From: Phycisphaerae bacterium
GTDB taxonomy: Bacteria > Planctomycetota > Phycisphaerae > UBA1845 > PWPN01
Direction of reading: 5' to 3'
DNA length: 32,661 nucleotides
NCBI GenBank assembly: GCA_012729395.1
Contig: JAAYDF010000311.1
Span: forward strand, 1-32,661
The notes below the pieces were generated by a model. The model searched no databases, was not told where the DNA came from, and saw nothing but the letters and a program-made list of their open reading frames with translations. The translations under genes and the position numbers were made by a program. Below are positions 24,820 through 32,661 of the stretch, piece by piece; position 1 is the stretch's first letter, and every line of letters starts with the position of its first letter.

Positions 24820-24848
24820 TTGACGATTCGGCGGCGGCGGGTTAGGGT
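24820..24848 (+). promoter_or_regulatory. Candidate sigma-70 promoter for the Ig-repeat protein
   Basis: TTGACG (24820-24825), a 17-nt spacer and TAGGGT (24843-24848) lie about 160 nt before the ATG at 25007. The -10 is only a partial match. The gap 24544-25006 between the divergent sulfatase and Ig-repeat genes shows no gene; no clear promoter was found for the sulfatase direction. Confidence 0.35.
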
Positions 24849-25006
24849 GGCATGGTCAGGTTGGCTTGCGCGCGGCGTCTGCCTTTCGCGAAGAGATGTA
24901 CGGGATGCTCAGTTCAAGGCGATAGCGTCCCGTGGGCCAATGGTCGCGTTGCGGGTTGGGATGCTCAGGCTGCAAGAGGCGTCGATTCGGAGTGAGGATC
25001 AACACA

Positions 25007-27853
25007 ATGGTGCGACAGAAGCAGGGCCTCATGGCCATCATCGCGTTGGTAGGACTGTGCGGGGCAGGCCATGCCGACGCGCAAGTGACGGTCAGTGCGT
25101 TCGGCAAAATGACGATCACCGCGGATCAGAATGCGGAGTCCGGCAACGGTGTCTTCTCCGAGCTTGACGTCTTGCCGATTCTGCGTGAGGAAGAAGGCGG
25201 CGAACTGGCCGAGGGTACGGAGATCGTGATCACGGCACCCGAGGGTTTCGAGTTTGATACCGGCATGGATGTCGGCGCCCAGCCCTGGAACGGCAGCGAT
25301 ATCGATTTGGGAGGCGGGGCCGGCGTGGCGCTTCTTGCGACCCCGACCGCTGAGACCATTACGTTCACGGTGGTTGGCGAGAGCACGGTGCCAGGCGGGA
25401 AGATTCGGTTTTGGTTCATTACCCTTCGCCCTCTGAACTGTGCCGAAGCGGCAGTTGACGGCGTCACCATCACGGTGACAGCGGGCGACGCGCTGGAGGA
25501 CGAGGATTTCGTCGATGTCAAGGTGGTTCCCGGAGAGCCGGCCACGTTGACTTTGGGGGCGGTGGGGGATCAGGTCGCCGGCTCGCCCTTCTCGGTCCCG
25601 ATCACTGTTCGTGATAGTTGCGAACTTGAGGTGCCCGACGCTTACGTCACCCTCTCCACGGATACCGGGGAGGTTGAGCCCACCGGCACGGTGACGGGCA
25701 AGATGCCCGCGGTGGATGGCGTGCGTTACCAGAAGGCCGAGACCGGCGTCAAGCTGCTGGCTGAGGTGGACGGCATTCAGGAGACGACTGTTGCGTTTGA
25801 CGTGGTGCCGAACAATCCCGCGCGGCTGGCTATTGATGCGGTGGAGGGTCCGGGCCCGGCGGATGAAGTGTTTGTGAATGCTCCGTTCGCGGTGACCGTC
25901 AGCGTGCGCGATCTGTACTACAACGTCACTGAGGTCACGGCTGATACGATGGTCAGCATTCGCCTGCCGGGTGTTGTGCCGGGCACCTTGAGTGGTACCA
26001 CGGTCGGCGTGATCGACGCGGGGACGAGCACCAAGGTCATCGACGGCGTCTTGTACGACTACATCATCGACGGTCTGGTGTTGCTGGCTCATCATAGTCT
26101 GCTTTCTCAGGGTGCCTCGGACCCCTTTGACGTGCTGCAGGCGGGCGAGGCGGTTGACCTGGGCTTCGCCGCTATTGGAACCAAGGTCAAAGATCTGCCG
26201 TTCAACGTGACCGTGAACTTCTTGGATGACCTGGGTTTGCCGACCACGGTTTCGGCGGCTACGGAAGTGACGCTGAGCCTGGATACGGGCACGGGCGATC
26301 TGGCTGGTACGTTGACGATGACGGCGGCTGCGGGGAGCGGCAGCGTGGTGTTCAGTGGATTGACGTACAACAAGGTCGAGAACGGTGTGAAGGTCAAAGC
26401 GACCGCCACCGGTCTGACGCAGGCCGTCTCCGACGCTTTCAATGTTCAGGCTCAGTCCGTGGCCCCGACCAAGCTGGAGATTGCCGCGATTTCCGATCAG
26501 GTCGTCGCTGAGGCGTTTGCCGTCACGGTGACTGCGACGGACGACGACGGGAATCCCATCGCGGTGGATGCCAACCAGACGGTTACTCTGACCCGCCATG
26601 TGGGCACGGGCACACTGGGGGGCACTCTGACCGGCACGATGCCGGCCGGCGAGAGCAGCGTGACCATCGAAGGCGTGACCTACAGCAAAGCAGAGGCCGG
26701 GGTGACACTCCGGGCGGCGGCGGCTCCCGCCGGGTTGACCGGCACGTCCAACGCCTTTGTGGTCGCTGATCCGCCCGTGCCGCCGACACCGACCAAGCTG
26801 GTGATCGCCGCAATTGGCGAGCAGCAGGCCGGCGAACCGTTCTCGGTGACCGTCACGGCGACGGATGACGAGGGAACCCCGATCGCGGTCGATGCCAATC
26901 AGACTGTCACGCTGACTCGCCAGGTTGGCACAGGCACGCTGGGCGGCACGTTGACAGGGAGTATGCCTGCCGGCGAGAGCAGCGTGACCATCGAGGGCGT
27001 GACTTACAGCAAGGGCGAAGAGGGCGTCAAAATCCGTGCCGCGGCAGCCCCAGCGGGCCTGACCGGTCTATCCGATGCCTTTGTCGTGATTGCTCAACCT
27101 ACACCGCCGACGCCGACCAAGCTGGTGATCGATCCCATCGCGGAGCAGGTGACGGGCGAGCCTTTCTCGGTCACTGTGACCGCCACGGACAATGACGGAA
27201 CCCCGGTCGCGGTCGGCGCGAGTCAGACGGTCATTCTGGAGCGTATCGCCGGCACAGGTGTTCTCGGGGGTACGCTCACCGGCACCATGACGGCGGGGAC
27301 GAGCAGTGTCACCATCGACGGGGTTACATACAGCAAGGGCGAGACGGGCGCGACCATCCGTGCCACCGCGACTCCGGCGGGTTTGACCGGCACGTCCGAC
27401 GCGTTTGAGGTGGTCGATCCACCAGCTCCCCCGGCACCGTCGAGACTGGTCGTCAGTGCGATCGCGGAGCAGGTGGTGGGTGAGTTGTTCGTGGTCACCG
27501 TGACCGCCACCGATGACGATGGCGAGCCGGCCGTCTTCAGCGTTGCTCAGACGATCAATCTGACTTGTGACATCGGTACGGGCTCTCTGGGGGGTATCGT
27601 TTTCGCCTTGCTGCCGGCCGGCCAATCCCAGGTCACATTCAACAACCTGACCTACGACAAGGCGGAGGCAGCCGTGAGAATTCGGGTCGTCGCGGCTCCC
27701 TCGGGTCTGGCTGGGCTTTCCAACGTCTTCACCGTGACGGCGGCACCTACACCTCCGCCCGTGTGCTTTGCGACAAGTCCGATGATGTTGGCCGCGACGG
27801 TGATCGGCCTGCTGGGCTTGAAGCTGATGGGTCGCCGACGCCGGAACGCATGA
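25007..27853 (+). CDS. Surface protein of Ig-like repeats with a Cys/hydrophobic/Arg C-terminal tail
   Basis: 948 residues from the ATG at 25007 (GTGAGGA upstream); the frame is open 25 codons further upstream but the signal peptide begins here (about 1-25, with LMAIIALVGLCGAGHADAQ). An N-terminal beta domain (about 26-180) is followed by seven Ig-like (bacterial invasin-type) repeats of about 105 residues, each opening with a TKL-x-I-x-AI-x-(D/E)Q-like strand, then FSVTVTATD, and ending GVTYSK...GLTG.S.AF.V. The last four have an exact 108-residue period. The tail reads PPPVCFATSP, then a hydrophobic helix, then GRRRRNA, like MYXO-CTERM or PEP-CTERM sorting signals. Likely a cell-surface stalk or adhesin; no catalytic motif. 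Confidence 0.85.
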   Translation: MVRQKQGLMAIIALVGLCGAGHADAQVTVSAFGKMTITADQNAESGNGVFSELDVLPILREEEGGELAEGTEIVITAPEGFEFDTGMDVGAQPWNGSDIDLGGGAGVALLATPTAETITFTVVGESTVPGGKIRFWFITLRPLNCAEAAVDGVTITVTAGDALEDEDFVDVKVVPGEPATLTLGAVGDQVAGSPFSVPITVRDSCELEVPDAYVTLSTDTGEVEPTGTVTGKMPAVDGVRYQKAETGVKLLAEVDGIQETTVAFDVVPNNPARLAIDAVEGPGPADEVFVNAPFAVTVSVRDLYYNVTEVTADTMVSIRLPGVVPGTLSGTTVGVIDAGTSTKVIDGVLYDYIIDGLVLLAHHSLLSQGASDPFDVLQAGEAVDLGFAAIGTKVKDLPFNVTVNFLDDLGLPTTVSAATEVTLSLDTGTGDLAGTLTMTAAAGSGSVVFSGLTYNKVENGVKVKATATGLTQAVSDAFNVQAQSVAPTKLEIAAISDQVVAEAFAVTVTATDDDGNPIAVDANQTVTLTRHVGTGTLGGTLTGTMPAGESSVTIEGVTYSKAEAGVTLRAAAAPAGLTGTSNAFVVADPPVPPTPTKLVIAAIGEQQAGEPFSVTVTATDDEGTPIAVDANQTVTLTRQVGTGTLGGTLTGSMPAGESSVTIEGVTYSKGEEGVKIRAAAAPAGLTGLSDAFVVIAQPTPPTPTKLVIDPIAEQVTGEPFSVTVTATDNDGTPVAVGASQTVILERIAGTGVLGGTLTGTMTAGTSSVTIDGVTYSKGETGATIRATATPAGLTGTSDAFEVVDPPAPPAPSRLVVSAIAEQVVGELFVVTVTATDDDGEPAVFSVAQTINLTCDIGTGSLGGIVFALLPAGQSQVTFNNLTYDKAEAAVRIRVVAAPSGLAGLSNVFTVTAAPTPPPVCFATSPMMLAATVIGLLGLKLMGRRRRNA
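26465..27760 (+). repeat. Four in-frame 324-bp tandem repeats
   Basis: The unit start (CCGACCAAGCTGG or close) lies at 26465, 26789, 27113 and 27437, an exact 324-bp period. The first three units are closely similar at the DNA level (for example GAGAGCAGCGTGACCATCGA shared by the first two); the fourth has diverged most. Confidence 0.9.
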
Positions 27854-27963
27854 CGTCACCCGATCAACCAGGCGTCACCCTTACGCCGTGGGATCAAGCG
27901 AGCGCATGGCCGACCGAACGGTGCCGTGCGGCCCGCCCGGACGCGGCTTGTTCCGCAACCACT

Positions 27964-28000
27964 TTGGCTGACACTTGCCCCCTATGCTATAATTGGGGGC
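27964..28000 (+). promoter_or_regulatory. Sigma-70 promoter with a G/C inverted repeat around the -10
   Basis: TTGGCT (27964-27969), an 18-nt spacer and a perfect TATAAT (27988-27993) with extended -10 TGC just upstream, about 142 nt before the ATG at 28135. GCCCCC (27977-27982) and GGGGGC (27995-28000) form an inverted repeat that encloses the -10, a plausible repressor site. The surrounding gap 27854-28134 has no convincing gene. Confidence 0.55.
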
Positions 28001-28134
28001 CTACCCCGATTGCGATTTGATCATTCCGTCCACCGTGTCCGTCTGCGCGTCTGGAAGGAAGGCGTGATCGCGTCGATGGGGGCTGGGGAGGTTGTCCGCG
28101 GCCTTGCGGCGGGCGTCGCGCCGAGGGGTGTCGC

Positions 28135-30669
28135 ATGAACGATATCGGGCGAACTGCATGGTCCGGGTTTGTGCGGCTGTGGCTGATCGGTCTGGCTGTG
28201 GTCTCGGTCGGCCGGGCCCAGGAGAGTCCGCATATCTACGGCATCCACGACCACGACACTGGCCAGCAGGGGTACCTCGACCGCTTGAATGCCCAGGGCG
28301 TGACCGGGTGGGTGACGGCCACGCTGGGCATCGGGCACGATCCGAACGACCACGGCGGCGGCGACTTTCGCTCGATCTCCAACCAGGCCCACACGGTTAT
28401 CGCCCGTCTGAACAATGGCTACGGCAGTACCGGCACGATTCCGGTTCCCGCTCAGTACGCCGACTTTGCCCAGCGCTGCGCCAACTACGTGGCCGCCAGC
28501 CAGGGCTGTGATATTTGGTTGATCGGCAACGAGACCAACCTGGCCAGCGAGTGGCCCGCGGTCAACGGTTACCGAAGCTATATCTCCCCGCAGAGTTACG
28601 CGGAGTGCTTCCGCCTGTGCTACAACGCGATCAAGGCGGTCCGACCGAACGCCAAGGTGCTTTGCCAGGCTCTCGCCCCCTGGGCGGGTCCGTACGGGGC
28701 CGGCGCCGACCACGACGCCATGCCGCTCGGCTGGACCGAGTACATGCACCAGATGCTCACCTCGATCAGCGCCACCGGCGGGCTCGACGGCATCGCCGTG
28801 CATATCAACTCACGCGGGTACACCTACAACGACGTGCACTCGACCGCCCAGGTCAACGGCCAGTACTTCAGCTTCTACGTCTACAAGGACTGGGTCAACC
28901 TGGGCACGCCGGCCCACCTGCGCACGTTGCCCTACTACGCGACGGAATGCAACGGGGGTTGGTACTGGAAGGGCGGGCACTCCGAGTGCGTCAGTTGCGC
29001 CAACCCGTCGTGCTGCTACCAGCCGGGCTGGATGCAGTGGATCCATGAGGAGATCAACGCGTGGAACCAGTCGCGGGCCGCCAGCGGCGAGGGTATCTAC
29101 CGCTGCATCAACATGTACCGCTGGTGCAGTTGGTGCGACGGATGGAACATCGACGGCGCACCACAGAAGGGGCAGTTCCTCGCGGACCTCGACGCGGTGG
29201 CGGCCCAGAAATACCGCTGGGACACGGGCCCGGTGCAGCCCCCGACGGCCGACTTCACCGGGACGCCCACCAGCGGGCAGGCGCCCCTGGCGGTCAGCTT
29301 CACCGATCTGTCGGCCGGCAACATCACCTCGCGGGCGTGGGCGTTCGGCGACGGCGGCACCTCGAACGCGGTTAACCCGACCTGCACCTATCTGACCGCG
29401 GGTACCTACACGGTGAGCCTGACCGTCACCGGCCCCGGCGGCAGCGATACCCGCACACGCACGAGCTACATCCAGGTCTCCGCCCCGGAGCCGGGCAGCA
29501 ACCTCATCACCAACGGCACGTTCGATACCAGCCTGAACGGCTGGACGGTCTGGACGGAGCGCAACGCGGCCGGCGATTTTTCCGCCTTGGTGGTTGACGG
29601 CCAGTTGCGGAGCACGGGCTCCAACTACAACGGCGGCGTCTGGCAGCAGTTCGCCACCGGCGGCCCCGGACGAACCATCGACATCGCCGGCTTCTGGCAG
29701 TCCAGCCCCACCGTCGCCAACTACCAGTGGGCGGAAGTGCGGATCATCAACGGCCCGCGCACGCCGATCAACGGCCAGGACGAGGGCGCTCAAGGCGACA
29801 GCGTGCTCATCTACAAGAACGACACCTGGGCGACGCCCGGCGGATGGAGCGGGACCATGTCCGCCACCGCCCCGGTCGCCAACCTCGGCCGGTTCACCTC
29901 CGCCGCCGATCTCGCGACTATCGTCCTCAAGAGCGGCAACCTGGGCGGCAGTTCCTCGGGCATTCGCTGGGACAACATCGAGGCGCGAGACGCCTCGGCG
30001 GCGATCATTATCGAATCGCGCAGCGGCGGGCAGAACCACGCTTGGTATCGCGAGGAGGGACCCTGGGCGGACATCAGTGCGACCAGCGGCGCGGCCGGCG
30101 TGACGGTGGGTCTCGGCTCGCGATACGGATCGACCGTTCGTTCTGTCGCCGGACTCAAGGCGGCGGTGTTCGAGCCGGTCATCGCCTCGTCCGGACGGTA
30201 CCGGGTCTATGCCACTTGGCCGGCCCATGCGTCGGCTCGCAATCCGATCCTCTACCAGGTGGCCCACGCCGACGGTGTCACCGAGATCGACGTGGACCAG
30301 ACCCAGAACCCGAACACGTGGTTCGATCTGGGCGAGTATCGATTTGCCGCGGGGGGGGCGGCGTCTGTTCGCCTCTCCAACGAGCATATCGACGAGTCCG
30401 GCAGCATGTTTGCCTCGGCGGTCCGTTTCGTGCAGGTCGGCGCGGCGCCCGAGTACAGCCGGGCGGATTTCGACCACGACGGCGACGTCGATCTCGACGA
30501 CTTCGGGCATCTGCAGCGTTGCCTGAGCGGCTCGGGAGTTCGGCAGGATGTTGAGGCCTGCCGCAGCGCCTGGCTCGACGACGACAATGATGTGGACCTT
30601 GCCGACCTCGCGTTTCTTCGCCAATGCCTGTCCGGAGCTGACCTCGACGCCGATGTGTATTGCCCGTGA
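28135..30669 (+). CDS. Secreted putative glycoside hydrolase with PKD, CBM-like, golvesin-like and dockerin-like domains
   Basis: 844 residues; GAGGGG lies 7 nt before the ATG. Signal peptide about 1-28 (WLIGLAVVSVGRAQ). About 32-365 looks like a TIM-barrel hydrolase of clan GH-A type: IYGIHDHD near the start, Glu133 in LIGNETN as likely acid/base and Glu271 in YYATECNGGW as likely nucleophile; several Cys. About 370-450 is a PKD domain (PPTADFTGTPTSGQAPLAV...WAFGDGG...AGTYTVSLTV). About 455-615 is a CBM4/9-like jelly roll (NLITNGTFDTSLNGW). About 620-770 resembles the golvesin C-terminal domain (YRVYATWPAHASARNP). A dockerin-like pair (DFDHDGDVDLDDF and LDDDNDVDLADLAFL) ends the protein, which finishes Cys-Pro. 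The substrate and exact GH family are not identifiable by eye. Confidence 0.85.
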   Translation: MNDIGRTAWSGFVRLWLIGLAVVSVGRAQESPHIYGIHDHDTGQQGYLDRLNAQGVTGWVTATLGIGHDPNDHGGGDFRSISNQAHTVIARLNNGYGSTGTIPVPAQYADFAQRCANYVAASQGCDIWLIGNETNLASEWPAVNGYRSYISPQSYAECFRLCYNAIKAVRPNAKVLCQALAPWAGPYGAGADHDAMPLGWTEYMHQMLTSISATGGLDGIAVHINSRGYTYNDVHSTAQVNGQYFSFYVYKDWVNLGTPAHLRTLPYYATECNGGWYWKGGHSECVSCANPSCCYQPGWMQWIHEEINAWNQSRAASGEGIYRCINMYRWCSWCDGWNIDGAPQKGQFLADLDAVAAQKYRWDTGPVQPPTADFTGTPTSGQAPLAVSFTDLSAGNITSRAWAFGDGGTSNAVNPTCTYLTAGTYTVSLTVTGPGGSDTRTRTSYIQVSAPEPGSNLITNGTFDTSLNGWTVWTERNAAGDFSALVVDGQLRSTGSNYNGGVWQQFATGGPGRTIDIAGFWQSSPTVANYQWAEVRIINGPRTPINGQDEGAQGDSVLIYKNDTWATPGGWSGTMSATAPVANLGRFTSAADLATIVLKSGNLGGSSSGIRWDNIEARDASAAIIIESRSGGQNHAWYREEGPWADISATSGAAGVTVGLGSRYGSTVRSVAGLKAAVFEPVIASSGRYRVYATWPAHASARNPILYQVAHADGVTEIDVDQTQNPNTWFDLGEYRFAAGGAASVRLSNEHIDESGSMFASAVRFVQVGAAPEYSRADFDHDGDVDLDDFGHLQRCLSGSGVRQDVEACRSAWLDDDNDVDLADLAFLRQCLSGADLDADVYCP

Positions 30670-30674
30670 GGCGT

Positions 30675-30768
30675 CCAACAGAGCCGCGCCCGTGGCGCCC
30701 AACAGAGCCGCGCCCGTAAGGAAGCGGTTCTTTGTTCGCGGAAACGCTCCCTCACGGTCGTGGCTCTG
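30675..30768. repeat. Repeat/inverted-repeat element after the hydrolase gene
   Basis: CAACAGAGCCGCGCCCGT occurs twice, 24 bp apart (about 30678 and 30702). The second copy starts a 24-bp arm (30703-30726) that pairs with 30745-30768 with four mismatches and an 18-nt loop. Read forward it encodes NRAAPV repeats, a phrase I recall from spurious planctomycete ORFs. It lies between the convergent hydrolase and pectate lyase genes and may act as a bidirectional terminator or a REP-like element. Nothing else is seen in 30670-30947. Confidence 0.6.
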
Positions 30769-30947
30769 CTTGGCATACTCGAGCCGGTTATCAGAACACT
30801 CATGAACGGCTGGCGGCAAGGATCACAAACACGCCGGTCGCCACGGCTCGGCTGAGCTCGCCGAAGTCAGGGGGCGACCGCTACGACGAGCCGGGAAGCG
30901 TTCTGATGTTGCACGCTGGGCCGCAGGGGGTGCGCGGCGGTGTTCGA

Positions 30948-32423
30948 TCAGGGTTGCGATGTCGCGGTTGCCTGAGCGGCGGTGATGTAGTTGGCCAGGA
31001 TGCCCAGATTCCTGGCGAAGGTGGCGCAGTCGATGACCCGCCGCGTCGGGTGGTCGTCGCCGTGATAGCGGAGGCGGCCGGTCTCGACCCAGCGGCCTTG
31101 CTCGTCGAGGGCGGCAATGACTGTGCGGGCTTGCCGGGTCAGCTCCTCGGTCAGCTTGGGATCCGCTGTGTTGCGCATTCGCTCGAGCGTGGCCTGGTCG
31201 GCGGCTTTGAGGCGCTCGTACTCGGCGGCGATGGCCTCCACGCCGTTGTGGACTCTGAAAGCGTAATGCGTGGGCAGGTCGTCATCGTTGTAGGTCAGCT
31301 CGTACTTGCGAGTGAAGTAGAGCGGCCGATTCGTGTGCAGCTCATAGAAGCGGGCGAGCTTGTCGTCGGGCAGTTGCGAGCGGCGGAGATAGGCGATGGC
31401 TTGGGGTAAAGGCTCAAGCCATTTCGGGTTGCCGGTCTCGCGGTAGAGTTGGAGCAGCGAGCGCATCGCGCTGTGCGACTCGCCGCCGGTGATGGCCGGT
31501 GGCTCGAATTTCCGAGCCCATACCGGGTGCATATTGACGTCGTATTGCTGGGCCCAGGCTGGTTGCGGCTCGGGCATCTGGGCGAGGAGGATGAAATCGC
31601 CGGCGCGTTCTACGGCGGCGTGGTAGCGCGGCTCATTGTAGATCCGCGCCGCCTGCAGCAGGGTGGTGATCAAGTCGTTGATGGCTGAGTCGTTGAAGGT
31701 GTAGTCGCTGCTGTAGTCGCGGCTGGGGAAGGTCCGCGGCCAATCGTCAGGGTAACTTGCTCTGCGGATTGGGAACTTGTCGGGGTCGGGGAAGCGGTTG
31801 TAGCGTTGCGGCCAGGCACCATTGGGGTACTGGGCCTTGAGCACGGCGTCGAGTCCGTAGCCGACGGTCTCGTGGACCGCCTGGTCGGCGAATTCGCGGG
31901 CCTGATCCAACTCCATGAGGAATCGCAGGGCGGCCTGCGTGGTATCGTCGTCGTAAGTGGTCGTGTTGTGGGTACCCGGCGTCTCGGGCTCGACGCGGTA
32001 GGCGAACTTGGCCCGCCGGGCGTCGTCAAAGTGTATTTGGTAGGTCCATCCGCCCGAACGCAGTTGGCCGCGGATGAGCGCCTCGCCGGTTTCGCGAGCG
32101 GCGGCCAGGTATTCGCGCTGGCCCGTCGCCCGCCAAGCTTGCAGAAAGGCCAGGCCGATCGACGGCGTGCCTGGCGGTTGCACCCAAATGGTGTCAGCGT
32201 CCGCTTTGCCCTCGCCTTCGCGGAACTTGAGGTCCTCGCTGTATCGCCAGAGGTAACCACCACGGGACGCCACTTCAGTGCGGAAGAAGCGGACCGCTCG
32301 GGCCATGGCCTCGCGTGCCTGGGGTTCCAGGGCTTGCTCGGCGACCGTTGGCGTGGGATGGGCACCGCTGATCCAGCTACCAACCAACACGGCAGTGACG
32401 ACAAAATGTTGGCGAAACCTCAT
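30948..32423 (-). CDS. Secreted PL10-family pectate lyase
   Basis: 491 residues from the ATG at 32421-32423; the ribosome binding site is weak, and a TTG 12 codons upstream is the only alternative, but the signal peptide (FVVTAVLVGSWISGA) starts properly here. The motifs are those of family 10 polysaccharide lyases: YPNGAWPQRYN, YTFNDSAINDLI, PAWAQQYD and RKFEPPAITGGES. The helical toroid surrounds a calcium-dependent site; the arginine and aspartates of these motifs are expected to bind calcium and substrate. It would cleave polygalacturonate by beta-elimination outside the cytoplasm or in the periplasm. It is convergent with the hydrolase gene, with a 278-nt gap. Length is larger than the bare PL10 catalytic domain (about 330), with extra N-terminal helices (about 30-140). 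Confidence 0.92.
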   Translation of the reverse strand: MRFRQHFVVTAVLVGSWISGAHPTPTVAEQALEPQAREAMARAVRFFRTEVASRGGYLWRYSEDLKFREGEGKADADTIWVQPPGTPSIGLAFLQAWRATGQREYLAAARETGEALIRGQLRSGGWTYQIHFDDARRAKFAYRVEPETPGTHNTTTYDDDTTQAALRFLMELDQAREFADQAVHETVGYGLDAVLKAQYPNGAWPQRYNRFPDPDKFPIRRASYPDDWPRTFPSRDYSSDYTFNDSAINDLITTLLQAARIYNEPRYHAAVERAGDFILLAQMPEPQPAWAQQYDVNMHPVWARKFEPPAITGGESHSAMRSLLQLYRETGNPKWLEPLPQAIAYLRRSQLPDDKLARFYELHTNRPLYFTRKYELTYNDDDLPTHYAFRVHNGVEAIAAEYERLKAADQATLERMRNTADPKLTEELTRQARTVIAALDEQGRWVETGRLRYHGDDHPTRRVIDCATFARNLGILANYITAAQATATSQP

Positions 32424-32567
32424 GCGGGCGAGTCTACACCTGTTGTGAGGACGGGGCAATCAGGCGCGGTCGTCTCGCGGCAGCCCGTACGCGACATCGT
32501 GTTTGACCCCATGGCTGCGGCAGCCTAACATGGCATCGCTGTGTTGCGGCGATCGCCTTGTGTTGTA

Positions 32568-32591
32568 GCGGCCGCCGCCTCTGGCGGCCGC
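32568..32591. other. GC-rich stem-loop near the window end
   Basis: GCGGCCGCC (32568-32576) pairs perfectly with GGCGGCCGC (32583-32591) around GCCTCT. It lies upstream of the pectate lyase gene in 32424-32661, where I see no gene. The GTAGCGGCCGCC...GGCGGCCGCT form resembles dispersed intergenic elements of GC-rich genomes. Confidence 0.45.
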
Positions 32592-32661
32592 TGGGTGGCG
32601 ATGGGACCTCAGATGCCGGTGGTCTCCGGGCGGTGATGGGTTGTCAGACGCCGGCCGCCGC

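Noticed and set aside
24965-26599. 544-codon minus-strand ORF
   Set aside because: Antisense shadow of the Ig-repeat gene; Arg/His/Gln-rich with no motif.
27850-28020. 56-codon ORF overlapping the Ig-repeat stop (ATGA)
   Set aside because: The ATGA overlap looks like coupling, but the translation has no recognisable feature and the best promoter of the window lies inside it.
28810-30819. 669-codon minus-strand ORF
   Set aside because: Antisense shadow of the secreted hydrolase gene, low complexity Ala/Arg/Val.
1-32661. tRNA, rRNA, insertion sequence or prophage
   Set aside because: No cloverleaf, rRNA-like segment, transposase, integrase or phage structural gene was recognised on either strand.

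Overview
The window looks like a piece of a Planctomycetota chromosome (class not resolvable from sequence alone). The grounds are high GC, secreted proteins ending in dockerin-like EF-hand pairs, a sulfatase together with polysaccharide-degrading enzymes, and GC-rich intergenic repeat mosaics that translate as runs containing SPKRQRG, which I recall from spurious planctomycete ORFs. I see no tRNA, rRNA, CRISPR array, transposase or phage gene.

Left part (1-6050, all minus strand): a secreted protein cut off by the window start, then a 1260-residue secreted modular protein (trypsin-like protease, CARDB-like domain, six FN3-like repeats, dockerin-like tail). Next comes about 1.3 kb without a convincing gene, whose right half (about 5230-6018) is a patchwork of tandem and dispersed repeats.

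Centre (6053-17956, all minus strand): a ten-gene Tad (tight adherence / Flp type IVc pilus) locus, transcribed in the order flp, cpaA (prepilin peptidase), tadE, cpaB, cpaC (secretin), a TadG-like von Willebrand protein, cpaE/tadZ, cpaF/tadA (ATPase), tadB, tadC. Together these make prepilin, its peptidase, the minor pilins, the outer-membrane channel, the localisation factor, the motor and the inner-membrane platform. No tadD-like TPR gene is seen. The TadG-like protein has its vWA domain split by an insert of about 340 residues. Every intercistronic gap longer than 40 nt in the locus carries a stem-loop at or shortly after the upstream stop codon; the three shorter junctions have none. This is the most unusual pattern I found.

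Right part (18569-32423): accessory metabolism. A nitroreductase is divergent from a GH2 beta-mannosidase-like enzyme, which is followed by a DRE-TIM aldolase/lyase starting at TTG. A type I sulfatase is convergent with the aldolase and divergent from a surface protein built of Ig-like repeats with a Cys/hydrophobic/Arg tail. Then come a secreted putative glycoside hydrolase with PKD, CBM-like, golvesin-like and dockerin-like parts, and a PL10-type pectate lyase on the opposite strand. The theme is breakdown of sulfated or pectic/mannose-containing polysaccharide with surface-attached or secreted enzymes; the functional link between neighbours is inference.

The genes look intact except the one cut by the window edge. 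Starts were chosen by Shine-Dalgarno spacing and by where recognisable signal peptides or domains begin.
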